A stretch of 64,000 bases of DNA from Pseudoxanthomonas gei (lineage in GTDB: Bacteria; Pseudomonadota; Gammaproteobacteria; Xanthomonadales; Xanthomonadaceae), in assembly GCF_010119615.1 (NCBI RefSeq), contig NZ_QOVG01000004.1:124001-188000 (forward strand). The letters are read 5' to 3'. The translations under genes and the position numbers were made by a program. The first letter of the stretch is position 1; each line of letters starts with the position of its first letter. The notes under the pieces are model-generated. The model was given only the letters and a program-made list of their open reading frames with translations, had not been told where the DNA came from and ran no database searches. Positions 9,964 through 18,350 of the stretch are shown here, piece after piece.

Positions 9964-11526
9964 CTATTTCCTGCAGCCCTGCAGCTTGAGTTCCTGGCCC
10001 GGTTTGACGCTGTAGCCCGGCGCCTTCAGGCCGTTGGCCTGCGCCAGCTTCTTGATGTCGCAATCGAACCTGCTCGCGATCCTGCCCAGGTTGTCGCCGC
10101 GCGCCACCCGGTATTCACGCACCTGCTCCACCTTGGGCTTGGCCGGCTTCGGCGCGCCGGTGGCCACCGTGGTCGGCACGCCGGCGACGGCGGTGATGTC
10201 ACCCACGTCGACGATGCCCACGCTGCGCACCACGGCGGCGTCGACATTGGCCGCGATCAGGGTGCGCGCCAGGTCTGCGCGCGGACCGTTGATGCAGTTG
10301 CGGCTGTAGAGGCTGGCGATCTTCGAGGTCGCCCGGATCTGGGTGCCGCCGGGAATCCAGGTATTGGGTTCGTAGCGCGGATTGAGGTTGCGCAGCGCGC
10401 GCATGTAGCCGTCGCGGGTGCCGCCGTTGCCCAGGCAGATGGTCAGCTCGTAGATCGAAGCCGGCCTGGCCAGGTTGAAGGTCGCCGGTTGCGACTCGAC
10501 CCGGGGGAAATCTAGCCCGTACTGTTTCGGGTGCAGGAACAACCAGGCCGCCGCGATCACCATCGGCACGTAGTCCTTGGTCTCGCCGGGGAACTGGTTG
10601 TAGACCGCTTCCTCCCAGAAGCCGCGCCCACCGAAATCGTTGTAGACGCGCTGCGCCCGGCCTTCGCCGCCGTTGTAGGCCGCAAGGGCATATTCGATGC
10701 TGCGGTTGAGCGCGCCCATGCGCTCGTCCAGGTATTCGGCGCTGGCCATGCCCACCGCGGTCGGATCGAAGCGCGTATCGAAGCCGGTGCCATCCGGACC
10801 CAGGCCGAACCGGCGCCCGGTGGCCGGCATGAACTGCATCAGGCCCGCCGCGCCCGCGCGCGAACTGGCATGCACGCGGCCGTTGGATTCCTTGGCCATG
10901 ATGCCGAACAGCAGGGCCTCGGGCAGTCCGTGTTTTTCCCAGGAAGGCCACATCAGCGGCTTGACGTACTGGTAGTTCTCGTAGCTGGTGATCAGCGAGA
11001 CCCGCATGTCGGTCAGCCAGCGGCGGATGCCGGCCTGCACGGCCGGGTTGTACTGCACCATCCTGTCGAAGGCGTGGCGCTGGTCGTTGAGCAGGGCCGC
11101 GGCGCGCGCCGATTCAGGGGTGCTCGCGCCCAGCACGCCGGCGTGGTCGGTGCCGTCGTCGAGGACGTCGACATCGCCGTCAAGGTCCGACGCCGATGAT
11201 TCGGCATCCACGTTCTGCTTCAGCAGGCGCTTGTAGGCGGTGAGCATGGTGTGCACCTGGCAGCCGCGCTGCTTCAGGCACGCATCCATGACGTCTTCCA
11301 TGTCCTCCAGCGCGGCATCGCCCTCGCTGGTGCCCTTGGGATCGCTGTTGGCGCTCAGCACCAAGGCGTCGCGATAGCGCTTCTCCGCGGTGGACATGCG
11401 CTGGTCGAGGACTTCGAGGGCGGCCTTGTCGCGTGCGGACGCAGCCAGGGCCGAGGGAGCAAGAAGGAGGAGCGGCAGCACGGCCAGCAGGGGCCATGCG
11501 CGGTACGACGGAATCGGGGAAGACAT
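9964..11526 (-). CDS. membrane-bound lytic transglycosylase with LysM (MltD-like)
   Basis: A 520-residue periplasmic peptidoglycan lyase. It has a signal peptide at about 1-29, a helical region, and an SLT domain with the catalytic glutamate at residue 213 (MAKESNGRV), followed by GAAGLMQFMPATGRRFGL and ALAAYNGGEGR. One LysM domain at about 472-516 (YRVARGDNLGRIASRF) binds glycan. I see no lipobox. The ATG at 11526 was chosen because the signal peptide starts there. The gene is divergent from the DUF853 ATPase gene. Confidence 0.9.
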   Translation of the reverse strand: MSSPIPSYRAWPLLAVLPLLLLAPSALAASARDKAALEVLDQRMSTAEKRYRDALVLSANSDPKGTSEGDAALEDMEDVMDACLKQRGCQVHTMLTAYKRLLKQNVDAESSASDLDGDVDVLDDGTDHAGVLGASTPESARAAALLNDQRHAFDRMVQYNPAVQAGIRRWLTDMRVSLITSYENYQYVKPLMWPSWEKHGLPEALLFGIMAKESNGRVHASSRAGAAGLMQFMPATGRRFGLGPDGTGFDTRFDPTAVGMASAEYLDERMGALNRSIEYALAAYNGGEGRAQRVYNDFGGRGFWEEAVYNQFPGETKDYVPMVIAAAWLFLHPKQYGLDFPRVESQPATFNLARPASIYELTICLGNGGTRDGYMRALRNLNPRYEPNTWIPGGTQIRATSKIASLYSRNCINGPRADLARTLIAANVDAAVVRSVGIVDVGDITAVAGVPTTVATGAPKPAKPKVEQVREYRVARGDNLGRIASRFDCDIKKLAQANGLKAPGYSVKPGQELKLQGCRK

Positions 11527-11660
11527 CAGCAACCGGACTACGGGAAAAACGCAGGTTAGCCCTGCAGCGTTGCATGGGGCAAGGTTGACAAACGCGGCCA
11601 TTGCCCTGCGCGACAGGTTCAGCCGCTAGAATCCCGGCTCTACACATCGCAAGGAATCAC

Positions 11661-13154
11661 ATGGATCCCATCCTCCTCGGCAAGGGCACCACCGACGATA
11701 TCGCCGTCACCTTGCTGCCCCGGTTCGGCAACCGCCACGGGCTGGTCGCTGGCGCCACCGGTACCGGCAAGACCGTGACCCTGATGACGCTGGCCGAGGG
11801 ATTCTCCCGGATGGGCGTGCCGGTGTTCATGGCCGACGTGAAGGGAGACGTGTCCGGGCTTGCGGTGGCCGGCGATGGCAACGAGAAAGTGGTGCAGCGC
11901 GCCGTCGACATCGGCGTGGCCGGCTATGCGCCCGCGGCCAGCCCGGTGATCTTCTGGGACCTGTACGGCAAGAAGGGCCACCCGGTGCGCACCACGGTCA
12001 GCGAAATCGGTTCGCTGCTGCTGGCCCGCATCCTTGAGCTGAACGACACCCAGAGCGGCGTCCTCGACATCGTGTTCAAGCTGGCCGACGACCGCGGCCT
12101 GCTGTTGCTGGACCTGGACGACCTGCGCTCGCTGCTGGCCCTGGTCGCCAACGAGCGCAAGGACATCGCCACCGAATACGGGCTGGTCAGCACGCAGTCG
12201 GTCGGTGCCATCCAGCGCGCCCTGTTGCGCCTGGGACAGAACGGTGGCGAAGCCTTCTTCGGCGAACCTGCCCTGGAACTGGCCGACCTGATGCGCACCG
12301 GCACCGACGGGCGCGGCGTGATCGGGATCCTGGCCGCCGACCAGCTGATCCTCAATCCGCGCCTGTATTCGAGCTTCCTGCTGTGGCTGCTGTCCGAACT
12401 GTTCGAGCAGTTGCCCGAGGTCGGCGACCTGGACAAGCCCAAGCTGGTGTTCGTGTTCGATGAAGCCCACCTGCTGTTCGACGATTCCCCGCCGGCGCTG
12501 GTGCAGCGCGTCGAACAGGTGGTGCGCCTGATCCGTTCCAAGGGCGTGGGCGTGTACTTCTGCTCGCAATTCCCCGACGACGTGCCCGACAACATCCTGG
12601 GCCAGCTGGGCAACCGCGTGCAGCACGCCCTGCGTGCCTTTACTCCTCGCGACCAGAAGGCGGTGCGCGTCGCCGCCGAGACCTTCGTTCCCAACCCGAA
12701 GCTCGACGTGGCCCAGGCCATCTCCAAGCTGGGCACGGGCGAGGCGCTGGTATCGACGCTGCAGGACAAGGGCATTCCGATGCCGGTGCAGCAGACCCTG
12801 ATCGCCCCGCCGCGCTGCCGCATGGGTTCGATCAGCGATACGGAACGTGCACAGGTGCGCGCCGGAAGCCCGGTCGGCATGAAATACGACAACGCGATCA
12901 ACCGTGAATCGGCATCGGAGCTGCTGGCCAAGCGCGCCAGCGTCGCCGCCGAGGCTGCCGACGCGCCGCCGGCCAAGGACGATCCCGATGCGGGTGGCTT
13001 CGGCCAGTCGATCAAGGACGCGGTGTTTGGCACCAAGCGCCGCCAGGGCATGGTCGAGACCATGGCCAAGCAGACCGCACGCACGGTCGGCAACCAGGTC
13101 GGACGGCAGATCCTGCGTGGTTTGCTGGGCGGCATTTTCGGCGGCAAGCGTTGA
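11661..13154 (+). CDS. HerA-like ATPase, DUF853 family
   Basis: A 497-residue P-loop ATPase of the HerA/FtsK clade. Walker A GATGTGKT is at 31-38 and Walker B is FVFDEAHLLF. An arginine-rich segment follows (RVEQVVRLIRSKG). The C-terminal DUF853 part ends in the basic, glycine-rich segment LRGLLGGIFGGKR. Members are common in proteobacteria; their role, perhaps DNA or nucleic-acid translocation, is not settled. The ATG at 11661 has AAGGAA 5 bases upstream. The next gene, a lipoprotein, starts 28 bases later. Confidence 0.85.
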   Translation: MDPILLGKGTTDDIAVTLLPRFGNRHGLVAGATGTGKTVTLMTLAEGFSRMGVPVFMADVKGDVSGLAVAGDGNEKVVQRAVDIGVAGYAPAASPVIFWDLYGKKGHPVRTTVSEIGSLLLARILELNDTQSGVLDIVFKLADDRGLLLLDLDDLRSLLALVANERKDIATEYGLVSTQSVGAIQRALLRLGQNGGEAFFGEPALELADLMRTGTDGRGVIGILAADQLILNPRLYSSFLLWLLSELFEQLPEVGDLDKPKLVFVFDEAHLLFDDSPPALVQRVEQVVRLIRSKGVGVYFCSQFPDDVPDNILGQLGNRVQHALRAFTPRDQKAVRVAAETFVPNPKLDVAQAISKLGTGEALVSTLQDKGIPMPVQQTLIAPPRCRMGSISDTERAQVRAGSPVGMKYDNAINRESASELLAKRASVAAEAADAPPAKDDPDAGGFGQSIKDAVFGTKRRQGMVETMAKQTARTVGNQVGRQILRGLLGGIFGGKR

Positions 13155-13182
13155 ACTTCTTTTTCCATTGCGAAGGAACCAC

Positions 13183-13635
13183 ATGAAAGCAGCACGTAGA
13201 TCCGCAATCCTGGCGCTGGCGCTGGCAACACTGACTGCATGCAAGCGCGAGGAGCCGGCCGCCCCGCCCGCGAGCGAAACCCCCGCAGCGAGTACGGTGC
13301 CCGCGCAGGCTGCCAATCCGGTGGACGCCACGGCGGTAGTCGACAACAGCGCGTCCACGGCTGCTCCAGGCCTGGACAGCAAGGCGCTTGCCGGCCAGTT
13401 CGGCGACGGCGAGTCGGTGCTGGAGCTGCGTGCCGATGGCACCTACCTGCAGACCCTGCAGGCCGGTGGCAGCACGATCACCGCCGATGGCAGCTGGAGC
13501 GCGCCGGCCCAGGGCGTGCTGCTGCTCGACCCCAACAGCAAGTCGGCCGAGGACGCGAGTTTCCAGATGGCTTCCAACGATGAACTGCGTTCCACGGATG
13601 GCAAGCACGTGTTCCGCCGCATCAGTCCGCAGTAA
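13183..13635 (+). CDS. small lipoprotein of unknown function
   Basis: 150 residues. A lipoprotein signal runs to the lipobox LTAC (Cys20). A low-complexity Ala/Pro linker follows, and then a compact domain (GQFGDGESVLELRADGTYLQTL) that looks like a small beta-sandwich. I do not recognise the family. The ATG at 13183 has GAAGGAA upstream. Its TAA is followed without a gap by the greB GTG, so the two are probably coupled. Confidence 0.8.
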   Translation: MKAARRSAILALALATLTACKREEPAAPPASETPAASTVPAQAANPVDATAVVDNSASTAAPGLDSKALAGQFGDGESVLELRADGTYLQTLQAGGSTITADGSWSAPAQGVLLLDPNSKSAEDASFQMASNDELRSTDGKHVFRRISPQ

Positions 13636-14145
13636 GTGGGACGCTGGCGCCCACCGGGCGAGAAAAGCACGGCGCTGATCACGCGGGAAGGACACGAACG
13701 CCTGAAAGCCGAACTGGAAGACCTGTGGCGGGTCAGGCGGCCGGAAGTGGTCATCGCCCTGACCGCCGCCGCGGCAGAGGGCGACCGCTCGGAGAATGCG
13801 GAATACCACTACCGCAAGAAGCAGCTGGGCGAGATCGACCGGCGCGTGCGCTACCTGAGCAACCGCCTGGAAGTGCTGCGCGTGGTGGATACCGCGCCCG
13901 CTGATCCGCAGGCAGTCTTCTTCGGCGCCACGGTCGAGCTGGAGCTCATCGCCACCGGCGCGCTGTCGCGTTACCGCATCGTTGGGCCCGATGAAACCGA
14001 TGCCTCGCGCGGCTACATCAGCATCGACTCGCCGCTGGCGCGCGCCCTGCTGAAGAAGCGCATCGACGACGAGGTGGAAGCCAGCCTGCCCGGCGGCATC
14101 CAGTCGTTCGCCGTCATCGGCGTTGACTACAGCGATCTGTCATGA
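13636..14145 (+). CDS. greB: transcription elongation factor GreB
   Basis: GreB rescues backtracked RNA polymerase by stimulating transcript cleavage. The 169 residues begin [23 protein letters not shown]. The N-terminal coiled coil carries the acidic tip region around [19 protein letters not shown], and the C-terminal FKBP-like domain has [27 protein letters not shown]. The start is a GTG directly after the stop of the lipoprotein gene. The protein is GreB rather than GreA by the [11 protein letters not shown] and [10 protein letters not shown] segments. Confidence 0.92.
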   Translation: MGRWRPPGEKSTALITREGHERLKAELEDLWRVRRPEVVIALTAAAAEGDRSENAEYHYRKKQLGEIDRRVRYLSNRLEVLRVVDTAPADPQAVFFGATVELELIATGALSRYRIVGPDETDASRGYISIDSPLARALLKKRIDDEVEASLPGGIQSFAVIGVDYSDLS

Positions 14146-14194
14146 AAGCCACCCCAGCCTCCTCCAGAGGATTGAGGGTGGCCTTGATCCCGCT

Positions 14195-14390
14195 CTTGCC
14201 TCCTCCCTTGTGTAGCAGGGGAGGATCGAGGAGGGGTGCCCTTGATCCTGCTCCTGCTCTTGATCCGGCTCCTGCTCCTGATCCGGCTCCTGCTTCAGCG
14301 CCTCTTGCCCATCACGCAAGCTCTTGATCGTGCCCTGCCTCCTCCCTTGCGTAGCAGGGGAGGATCGAGGAGGGGTGCCCTTGACCTGGA
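14195..14390. repeat. direct repeat pair with short GATCCGGCTCCTGC-type repeats between
   Basis: A segment of about 50 bases, starting near 14197 with TGCCTCCTCCCTTG and containing GTAGCAGGGGAGGATCGAGG, recurs near 14336 with one or two changes. Between them, 14245-14300 is built of short repeats of CTGCTCCTGATCCGG type. Each long copy also holds an inverted pair (CCTCCCTTG...CAGGGGAGG). The 360 bases between greB and the hydrolase gene contain no convincing gene. Confidence 0.7.
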
Positions 14391-14505
14391 TCTTGCTTCA
14401 GGGTTTTGCTGATCACGGAAGCTGACTCTGCAGGGCCATGCAGCACCCGGCGGGGGACCGGGCCGGAAGGCTTAAACTCGACTTCTCTTGTCGAGGGACG
14501 CACCC

Positions 14506-15171
14506 ATGGGCCAGTGGATAGATCTGCACACCGCACACGGCGTCATCGCCGCCTGGCGGGCCGAACCTGTCGGCAAGCCGCGTGGCGCCATCGTCGTGAT
14601 CCAGGAGATTTTCGGCGTCAATGCGCATATCCGCAGCGTGGCCGAGGATTTCGCCAGCGAAGGCTACGTGGCGCTGGCGCCCGCGCTGTTCGACGTACTG
14701 GAACGCGGGGTCGAACTCGGCTACGACGAGGAAGGCGTCGCCAGGGGCCGCGACCTGATCACCCGCCTTGGCCTGGACCAGGCGCTGGAACTCGTCGATG
14801 ACGCAGCAAAGTCGCTTGCCGGCATCGGAGCCATCGGCACCGTCGGCTACTGCTGGGGAGGGACTGTCGCCCTGCTCGCCGCCCTGCGCCTGGGCCTGCC
14901 CTCGGCCAGCTACTACGGCGCGCGCGACGTGCCGTTCCTGGGTGAAACACCAAAGGCCCCGCTGATCTTCCACTTCGGCGAACGCGACAAATCAATCCCG
15001 CCGGAAATGGTCCAGCAACATCGCGACGCGTGGCCGGCAATCCCCGTGCATACCTACGACGCCGACCACGGCTTCAACTGCGATGCGCGCGCCAGCTACG
15101 ATGCGCCCAGCGCAAAGCTCGCGCGCGAACGCACGCTGGCCTTCTTCGCCGAACACCTGGCCAAGGCCTGA
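14506..15171 (+). CDS. dienelactone hydrolase family protein
   Basis: A 221-residue alpha/beta hydrolase. The nucleophile is Cys116 in GYCWGG, the family glutamate is in QEIFG (residue 35), and the acid and base lie in GERDKSIPP and DADHGFNCD. Many chromosomal members act as general carboxylesterases rather than in chloroaromatic breakdown, and no catabolic genes are nearby. The ATG at 14506 was preferred to a TTG at 14488 because GAGGGA precedes it. The HIT gene begins 3 bases after the stop. Confidence 0.88.
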   Translation: MGQWIDLHTAHGVIAAWRAEPVGKPRGAIVVIQEIFGVNAHIRSVAEDFASEGYVALAPALFDVLERGVELGYDEEGVARGRDLITRLGLDQALELVDDAAKSLAGIGAIGTVGYCWGGTVALLAALRLGLPSASYYGARDVPFLGETPKAPLIFHFGERDKSIPPEMVQQHRDAWPAIPVHTYDADHGFNCDARASYDAPSAKLARERTLAFFAEHLAKA

Positions 15172-15174
15172 GCC

Positions 15175-15582
15175 ATGGCCGATTTCCAGCTGGATCCGCG
15201 CCTGGCGGCCGACAGTGTTTTCATCGCCGACGGGCCGTTGTCACAGGTGCGGCTGATGGACGACGTCCGTTTCCCCTGGCTGCTGCTGGTGCCGCGCGTG
15301 GCCGACGTGTCCGAATGGCTGGAGCTCGACGGCAACCAGCAGCGCCTGCTGCTGGCCGAGATCAATCGTGCCGGCCAGCTGGTGCGCGCGCAGCCTGGCG
15401 TGGAGAAACTGAACCTGGGTGCGCTTGGCAATATCGTGCGCCAGTTGCACGTGCACCTGGTCGGACGCCATGCAGGCGATGCCGCGTGGCCCGGACCGGT
15501 CTGGGGCAGCGGTGCGGCAGCCCGCCACGAGCCCGCGCTGCTTGAGGCGCGCATCGCCCATTGGCGCGGCCTGCTGGAATAG
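15175..15582 (+). CDS. HIT-domain protein, variant motif
   Basis: 135 residues of the histidine-triad fold. The motif is QLHVHLVGR, with His92 and His94, but the position of the third histidine is valine. The conserved segment GDAAWPGPVWG follows. This variant is common in short proteobacterial HIT proteins. Whether it hydrolyses nucleotides is unknown. It is tightly linked to the dienelactone hydrolase gene. Confidence 0.87.
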   Translation: MADFQLDPRLAADSVFIADGPLSQVRLMDDVRFPWLLLVPRVADVSEWLELDGNQQRLLLAEINRAGQLVRAQPGVEKLNLGALGNIVRQLHVHLVGRHAGDAAWPGPVWGSGAAARHEPALLEARIAHWRGLLE

Positions 15583-15653
15583 AAGACCATCGGCCGATCT
15601 TCCGTATATCCCGGCCGGCGGATTGCGCTGGCGCCCAACCTGAGGAACACCGC

Positions 15654-15944
15654 ATGCGACGCCTTTTCATCGCACTTGTCCTGGCCATCGCCACCCTGCC
15701 CGCCCACGCCGCGCTGTTCGGCAAGTCACCCGAGAAATCGGCGGCCGAGGCGGCGGCCGCCAACATGAGCGCGGCCACCATCTGGATCGATGCAAGCTGG
15801 GGTTTCCGCAACCAGGGCGCGGCCAACAGCCTCAGCAAGGCGCACAACGCCTTCGCTGCGCGCGGCTACAAGGTCGTCAGCGTCGAGCCCTACATCGAGA
15901 ACGGCGACCTGCAGGGCTTCTTCGTCACTTACCAGAAACCCTGA
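15654..15944 (+). CDS. small secreted protein, unknown
   Basis: 96 residues with a clear signal peptide (about 1-20, cut after AHA). A short domain of about 75 residues follows (ATIWIDASWGFRNQGAANSLSKAHNAFAARGYKVVSVEPYIE, split here only for naming: ATIWIDASWG, NSLSKAHNAF, GYKVVSVEPY). It has a beta-alpha-beta look and ends FFVTYQKP. I do not recognise the family. AGGAA lies 6 bases before the ATG. Confidence 0.75.
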   Translation: MRRLFIALVLAIATLPAHAALFGKSPEKSAAEAAAANMSAATIWIDASWGFRNQGAANSLSKAHNAFAARGYKVVSVEPYIENGDLQGFFVTYQKP

Positions 15945-16072
15945 CACCGCCCTCCTTCTGCCGCTGGCGCCCGCAGGAACTGCAAGGCCGGGAAGGTGCC
16001 CGTCGGCGGACGAGGGAATCGAAATCCAGCTTGCAGGGAACGACTGGCAAGTCACTGCCATGTCCTCATCCG

Positions 16073-16111
16073 TCGCTGCGCGCCACCTTCTCCCGACGGG
16101 AGAAGGAGAGA
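16073..16111. repeat. palindromic repeat with CTTCTCCCG / CGGGAGAAGG core
   Basis: The segment reads CTCATCCGTCGC, then CCACCTTCTCCCGACGGGAGAAGG, whose halves pair. Related copies are at 30011-30151 and 32228-32310. It ends 2 bases before the dcd stop codon and could act as a transcription stop. The 168 bases between the secreted-protein gene and dcd hold nothing else I can name. Confidence 0.7.
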
Positions 16112-16112
16112 C

Positions 16113-16679
16113 TCAGGTGCGCGGCAGGGTGACGCCGGTCTGGCCCTGGTATTTGCCGCCCCGGTCCTTGTAGCTGGTCTCGCATTCTTCGTCGGATTCG
16201 AAGAACAGCATCTGCGCCACGCCCTCGTTGGCGTAGATGCGCGCCGGCAGCGGCGTGGTGTTGCTGAACTCCAGGGTGACGTGGCCCTCCCACTCCGGTT
16301 CCAGCGGGGTCACGTTGACGATGATGCCGCAGCGCGCGTAGGTGCTTTTTCCAAGGCAGACCACCAGGGTGCTGCGCGGGATGCGGAAATATTCCACCGT
16401 GCGCGCCAGGGCGAAGCTGTTGGGCGGAATCACGCAGGAATCGGCCTCGACATCGACGAAGCTGCCGCTGTCGAAATGCTTGGGATCGACGATGGTGGAG
16501 TTGATGTTGGTGAAGATCTTGAACTCGCGCGAGCAGCGCACATCGTAGCCGTAGCTGGAAGTGCCGTAGCTGACGATGCGCTCGCCGTTGACCTGCTTCA
16601 CCTGCCCGGCCTCGTAAGGTTCGATCATGCCGCGGGTTTCGGACATGCGGCGGATCCAGCGGTCGCTCTTGATGCTCAT
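16113..16679 (-). CDS. dcd: dCTP deaminase
   Basis: Dcd deaminates dCTP to dUTP for thymidylate synthesis. The 188 residues match the usual length. Conserved segments are [46 protein letters not shown] and the active-site [17 protein letters not shown]. The ATG at 16679 is used; an ATG 5 codons upstream lacks family support. The gene follows mrp by 77 bases on the same strand. Confidence 0.95.
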   Translation of the reverse strand: MSIKSDRWIRRMSETRGMIEPYEAGQVKQVNGERIVSYGTSSYGYDVRCSREFKIFTNINSTIVDPKHFDSGSFVDVEADSCVIPPNSFALARTVEYFRIPRSTLVVCLGKSTYARCGIIVNVTPLEPEWEGHVTLEFSNTTPLPARIYANEGVAQMLFFESDEECETSYKDRGGKYQGQTGVTLPRT

Positions 16680-16756
16680 GCAGTGGGTTCTCATGCCTGT
16701 GTTGCGGCGGCCGAGCGGCCGCCATGAAGGATTCTAGCGGACCGCTGGCACGGCGG

Positions 16757-17602
16757 TCAGACCAGCGAGGAGGCGATGGGCATCGAAGCGCGCGGTCGCA
16801 ACGCCAGTTGCGCCGCCAGTTCGCGCGCCACCTGCCGGTAGGCCTGGGCAACCGCTGAATCAGGCGCCGCGATCACCACCGGGCGCCCTGCATCGCCCTG
16901 CTCGCGGATGCTGATGTCGAGCGGCAGCGAACCCAGCAGCGGCACGCCGTACTGGGCGGCCATGCGCTGGCCTCCGCCTTCGCCGAACAGATGTTCCTCG
17001 TGCCCGCAACTGGAGCAGACGTGCAGGGCCATGTTCTCGATGATGCCCAGCACCGGCACTTCGACCTTCTGGAACATCTTCAGTGCCTTCTTCGCATCCA
17101 GCGTGGCCACGTCCTGCGGCGTGGTGACGATGACCGCCCCGGCGACCGGGATCTTCTGCGCAAGGGTCAGCTGGATGTCACCCGTGCCGGGCGGCAGGTC
17201 GATCAGCAGGTAGTCCAGGTCGCCCCACACGGTGTCGGTGAACAACTGGGTCAGGGCCGAGGTGGCCATCGGCCCACGCCAGATCATCGGGGTTTCGGCA
17301 TCGACCAGGAAGCCGATCGACATCGCCTCGACCCCGAATGCCCGCATCGGCTCGATCGACTTGTTGTCGGGGCTCTCCGGCTTGCCGCTCAGGCCGAGCA
17401 TGGTGGGGATGCTGGGCCCGTAGACATCGGCATCGAGTACGCCGACGCGCGCGCCCTCCATCTGCAGTGCCAGGGCCAGGTTCACGGCGGTGGTGGACTT
17501 GCCCACCCCGCCCTTGCCCGAGCCCACGGCAATCACGTTTTTCACGCGGGCCGAGGGTGAAAGTCCGGGCTGCACCGCGTGCGCGGTAATTCGTTGCTCC
17601 AC
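16757..17602 (-). CDS. mrp: iron-sulfur carrier ATPase Mrp/ApbC
   Basis: A P-loop protein that carries and transfers Fe-S clusters. The 281 residues have the deviant Walker A GSGKGGVGKST (27-37) and a CxxC cluster ligand at Cys196 and Cys199 (HVCSSCG). The N-terminal DUF59 domain of longer Mrp proteins is absent. The start is a GTG at 17602; an upstream ATG is out of frame. It is divergent from the DUF2147 gene. Confidence 0.93.
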   Translation of the reverse strand: MEQRITAHAVQPGLSPSARVKNVIAVGSGKGGVGKSTTAVNLALALQMEGARVGVLDADVYGPSIPTMLGLSGKPESPDNKSIEPMRAFGVEAMSIGFLVDAETPMIWRGPMATSALTQLFTDTVWGDLDYLLIDLPPGTGDIQLTLAQKIPVAGAVIVTTPQDVATLDAKKALKMFQKVEVPVLGIIENMALHVCSSCGHEEHLFGEGGGQRMAAQYGVPLLGSLPLDISIREQGDAGRPVVIAAPDSAVAQAYRQVARELAAQLALRPRASMPIASSLV

Positions 17603-17793
17603 TTCGGAAGGCGCCTGTCATTCTGGAAAGCGTTCATGTTACCCGCATCGCCTGCTGCGCCGCCCGCTGAACGACCACCGCGACTCACTTCCATACGCTG
17701 CCGGATGCGGTATAAAGACGACGCCTTGCGAATGCGCCCACGTGCATCGGGCGGGTTCCATCCAATCACCCACACTCCCTGGGAGGGGAATAC

Positions 17794-18234
17794 ATGCGCA
17801 ACAAACTGATCGCCACGCTGCTGGCACTGCCCCTGCTGGGCCTGTCCATGTCGGCCATGGCCGCCGATGCCACCGGTCGCTGGAAGACCATCGATGACGA
17901 GACCGGCAAGGTCAAGTCCATCGTCGAGATCTACAAGACCACCAACGGCACGCTGGCCGGCAAGGTCGTCGAGCTGGTCAATTCCGACAAGGGCCCGAAC
18001 GCGGTCTGCGACAAGTGCTCGGGCACCAACAAGAACAAGCCCATCAAGGGCATGGTGATCCTCTGGAACCTGAAGGCGCAGGACGCCACCCACTGGGCCG
18101 GCGGCACCGTGCTGGATCCGGCCAAGGGCAAGACCTACAAGTCCAAGATCGAGCTGCAGGCCGGCGGCAACAAGCTGGACATGGATGGCTGCATTTCCTT
18201 CATCTGCCGCACCCAGACCTGGGTCCGCGAGTAA
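17794..18234 (+). CDS. DUF2147 secreted protein
   Basis: 146 residues with a signal peptide (cut near SAMAAD) and one DUF2147 domain: GRWKTIDDETGKVKSIVEIY, then VCDKCSG, the GMVILWNLK strand and ending CISFICRTQTWVRE. The four cysteines could pair in the periplasm. The function of DUF2147 is unknown. A strong GGGAGGGG box precedes the ATG. A TATAAA at 17711-17716 is a possible -10 box. Confidence 0.87.
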   Translation: MRNKLIATLLALPLLGLSMSAMAADATGRWKTIDDETGKVKSIVEIYKTTNGTLAGKVVELVNSDKGPNAVCDKCSGTNKNKPIKGMVILWNLKAQDATHWAGGTVLDPAKGKTYKSKIELQAGGNKLDMDGCISFICRTQTWVRE

Positions 18235-18261
18235 GCGACCGCTTCGGCACCACGCAATACG

Positions 18262-18286
18262 TTCGGCCCGGCACTGCCGGGCCGAA
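18262..18286 (+). terminator. likely transcription terminator after the DUF2147 gene
   Basis: TTCGGCCCGGCA and TGCCGGGCCGAA form a perfect 12-base stem around a single base, followed by TCATTTC. The T-run is weak, so it may work only in part. It separates this gene from metG. Confidence 0.6.
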
Positions 18287-18350
18287 TCATTTCAGGCGGC
18301 CTGGTTTGTGGCCCATGCGATAATCCGGGCCCCACCGCACGCTGCATGCC

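Noticed and set aside
12312-12400. Second phage-like or transposase gene near the repeats
   Set aside because: I looked for transposase, integrase or RAYT motifs across the window and saw none apart from the GIY-YIG protein.
11640-13442. Long minus-strand frame of 600 codons
   Set aside because: It is antisense to the DUF853 ATPase gene, has a composition typical of a shadow frame and no recognisable domain.
14142-14327. Plus-strand frame of 61 codons with ALDPAPAPDP-type repeats
   Set aside because: It is the translation of short DNA repeats after greB, without a ribosome site or homology that I can see.
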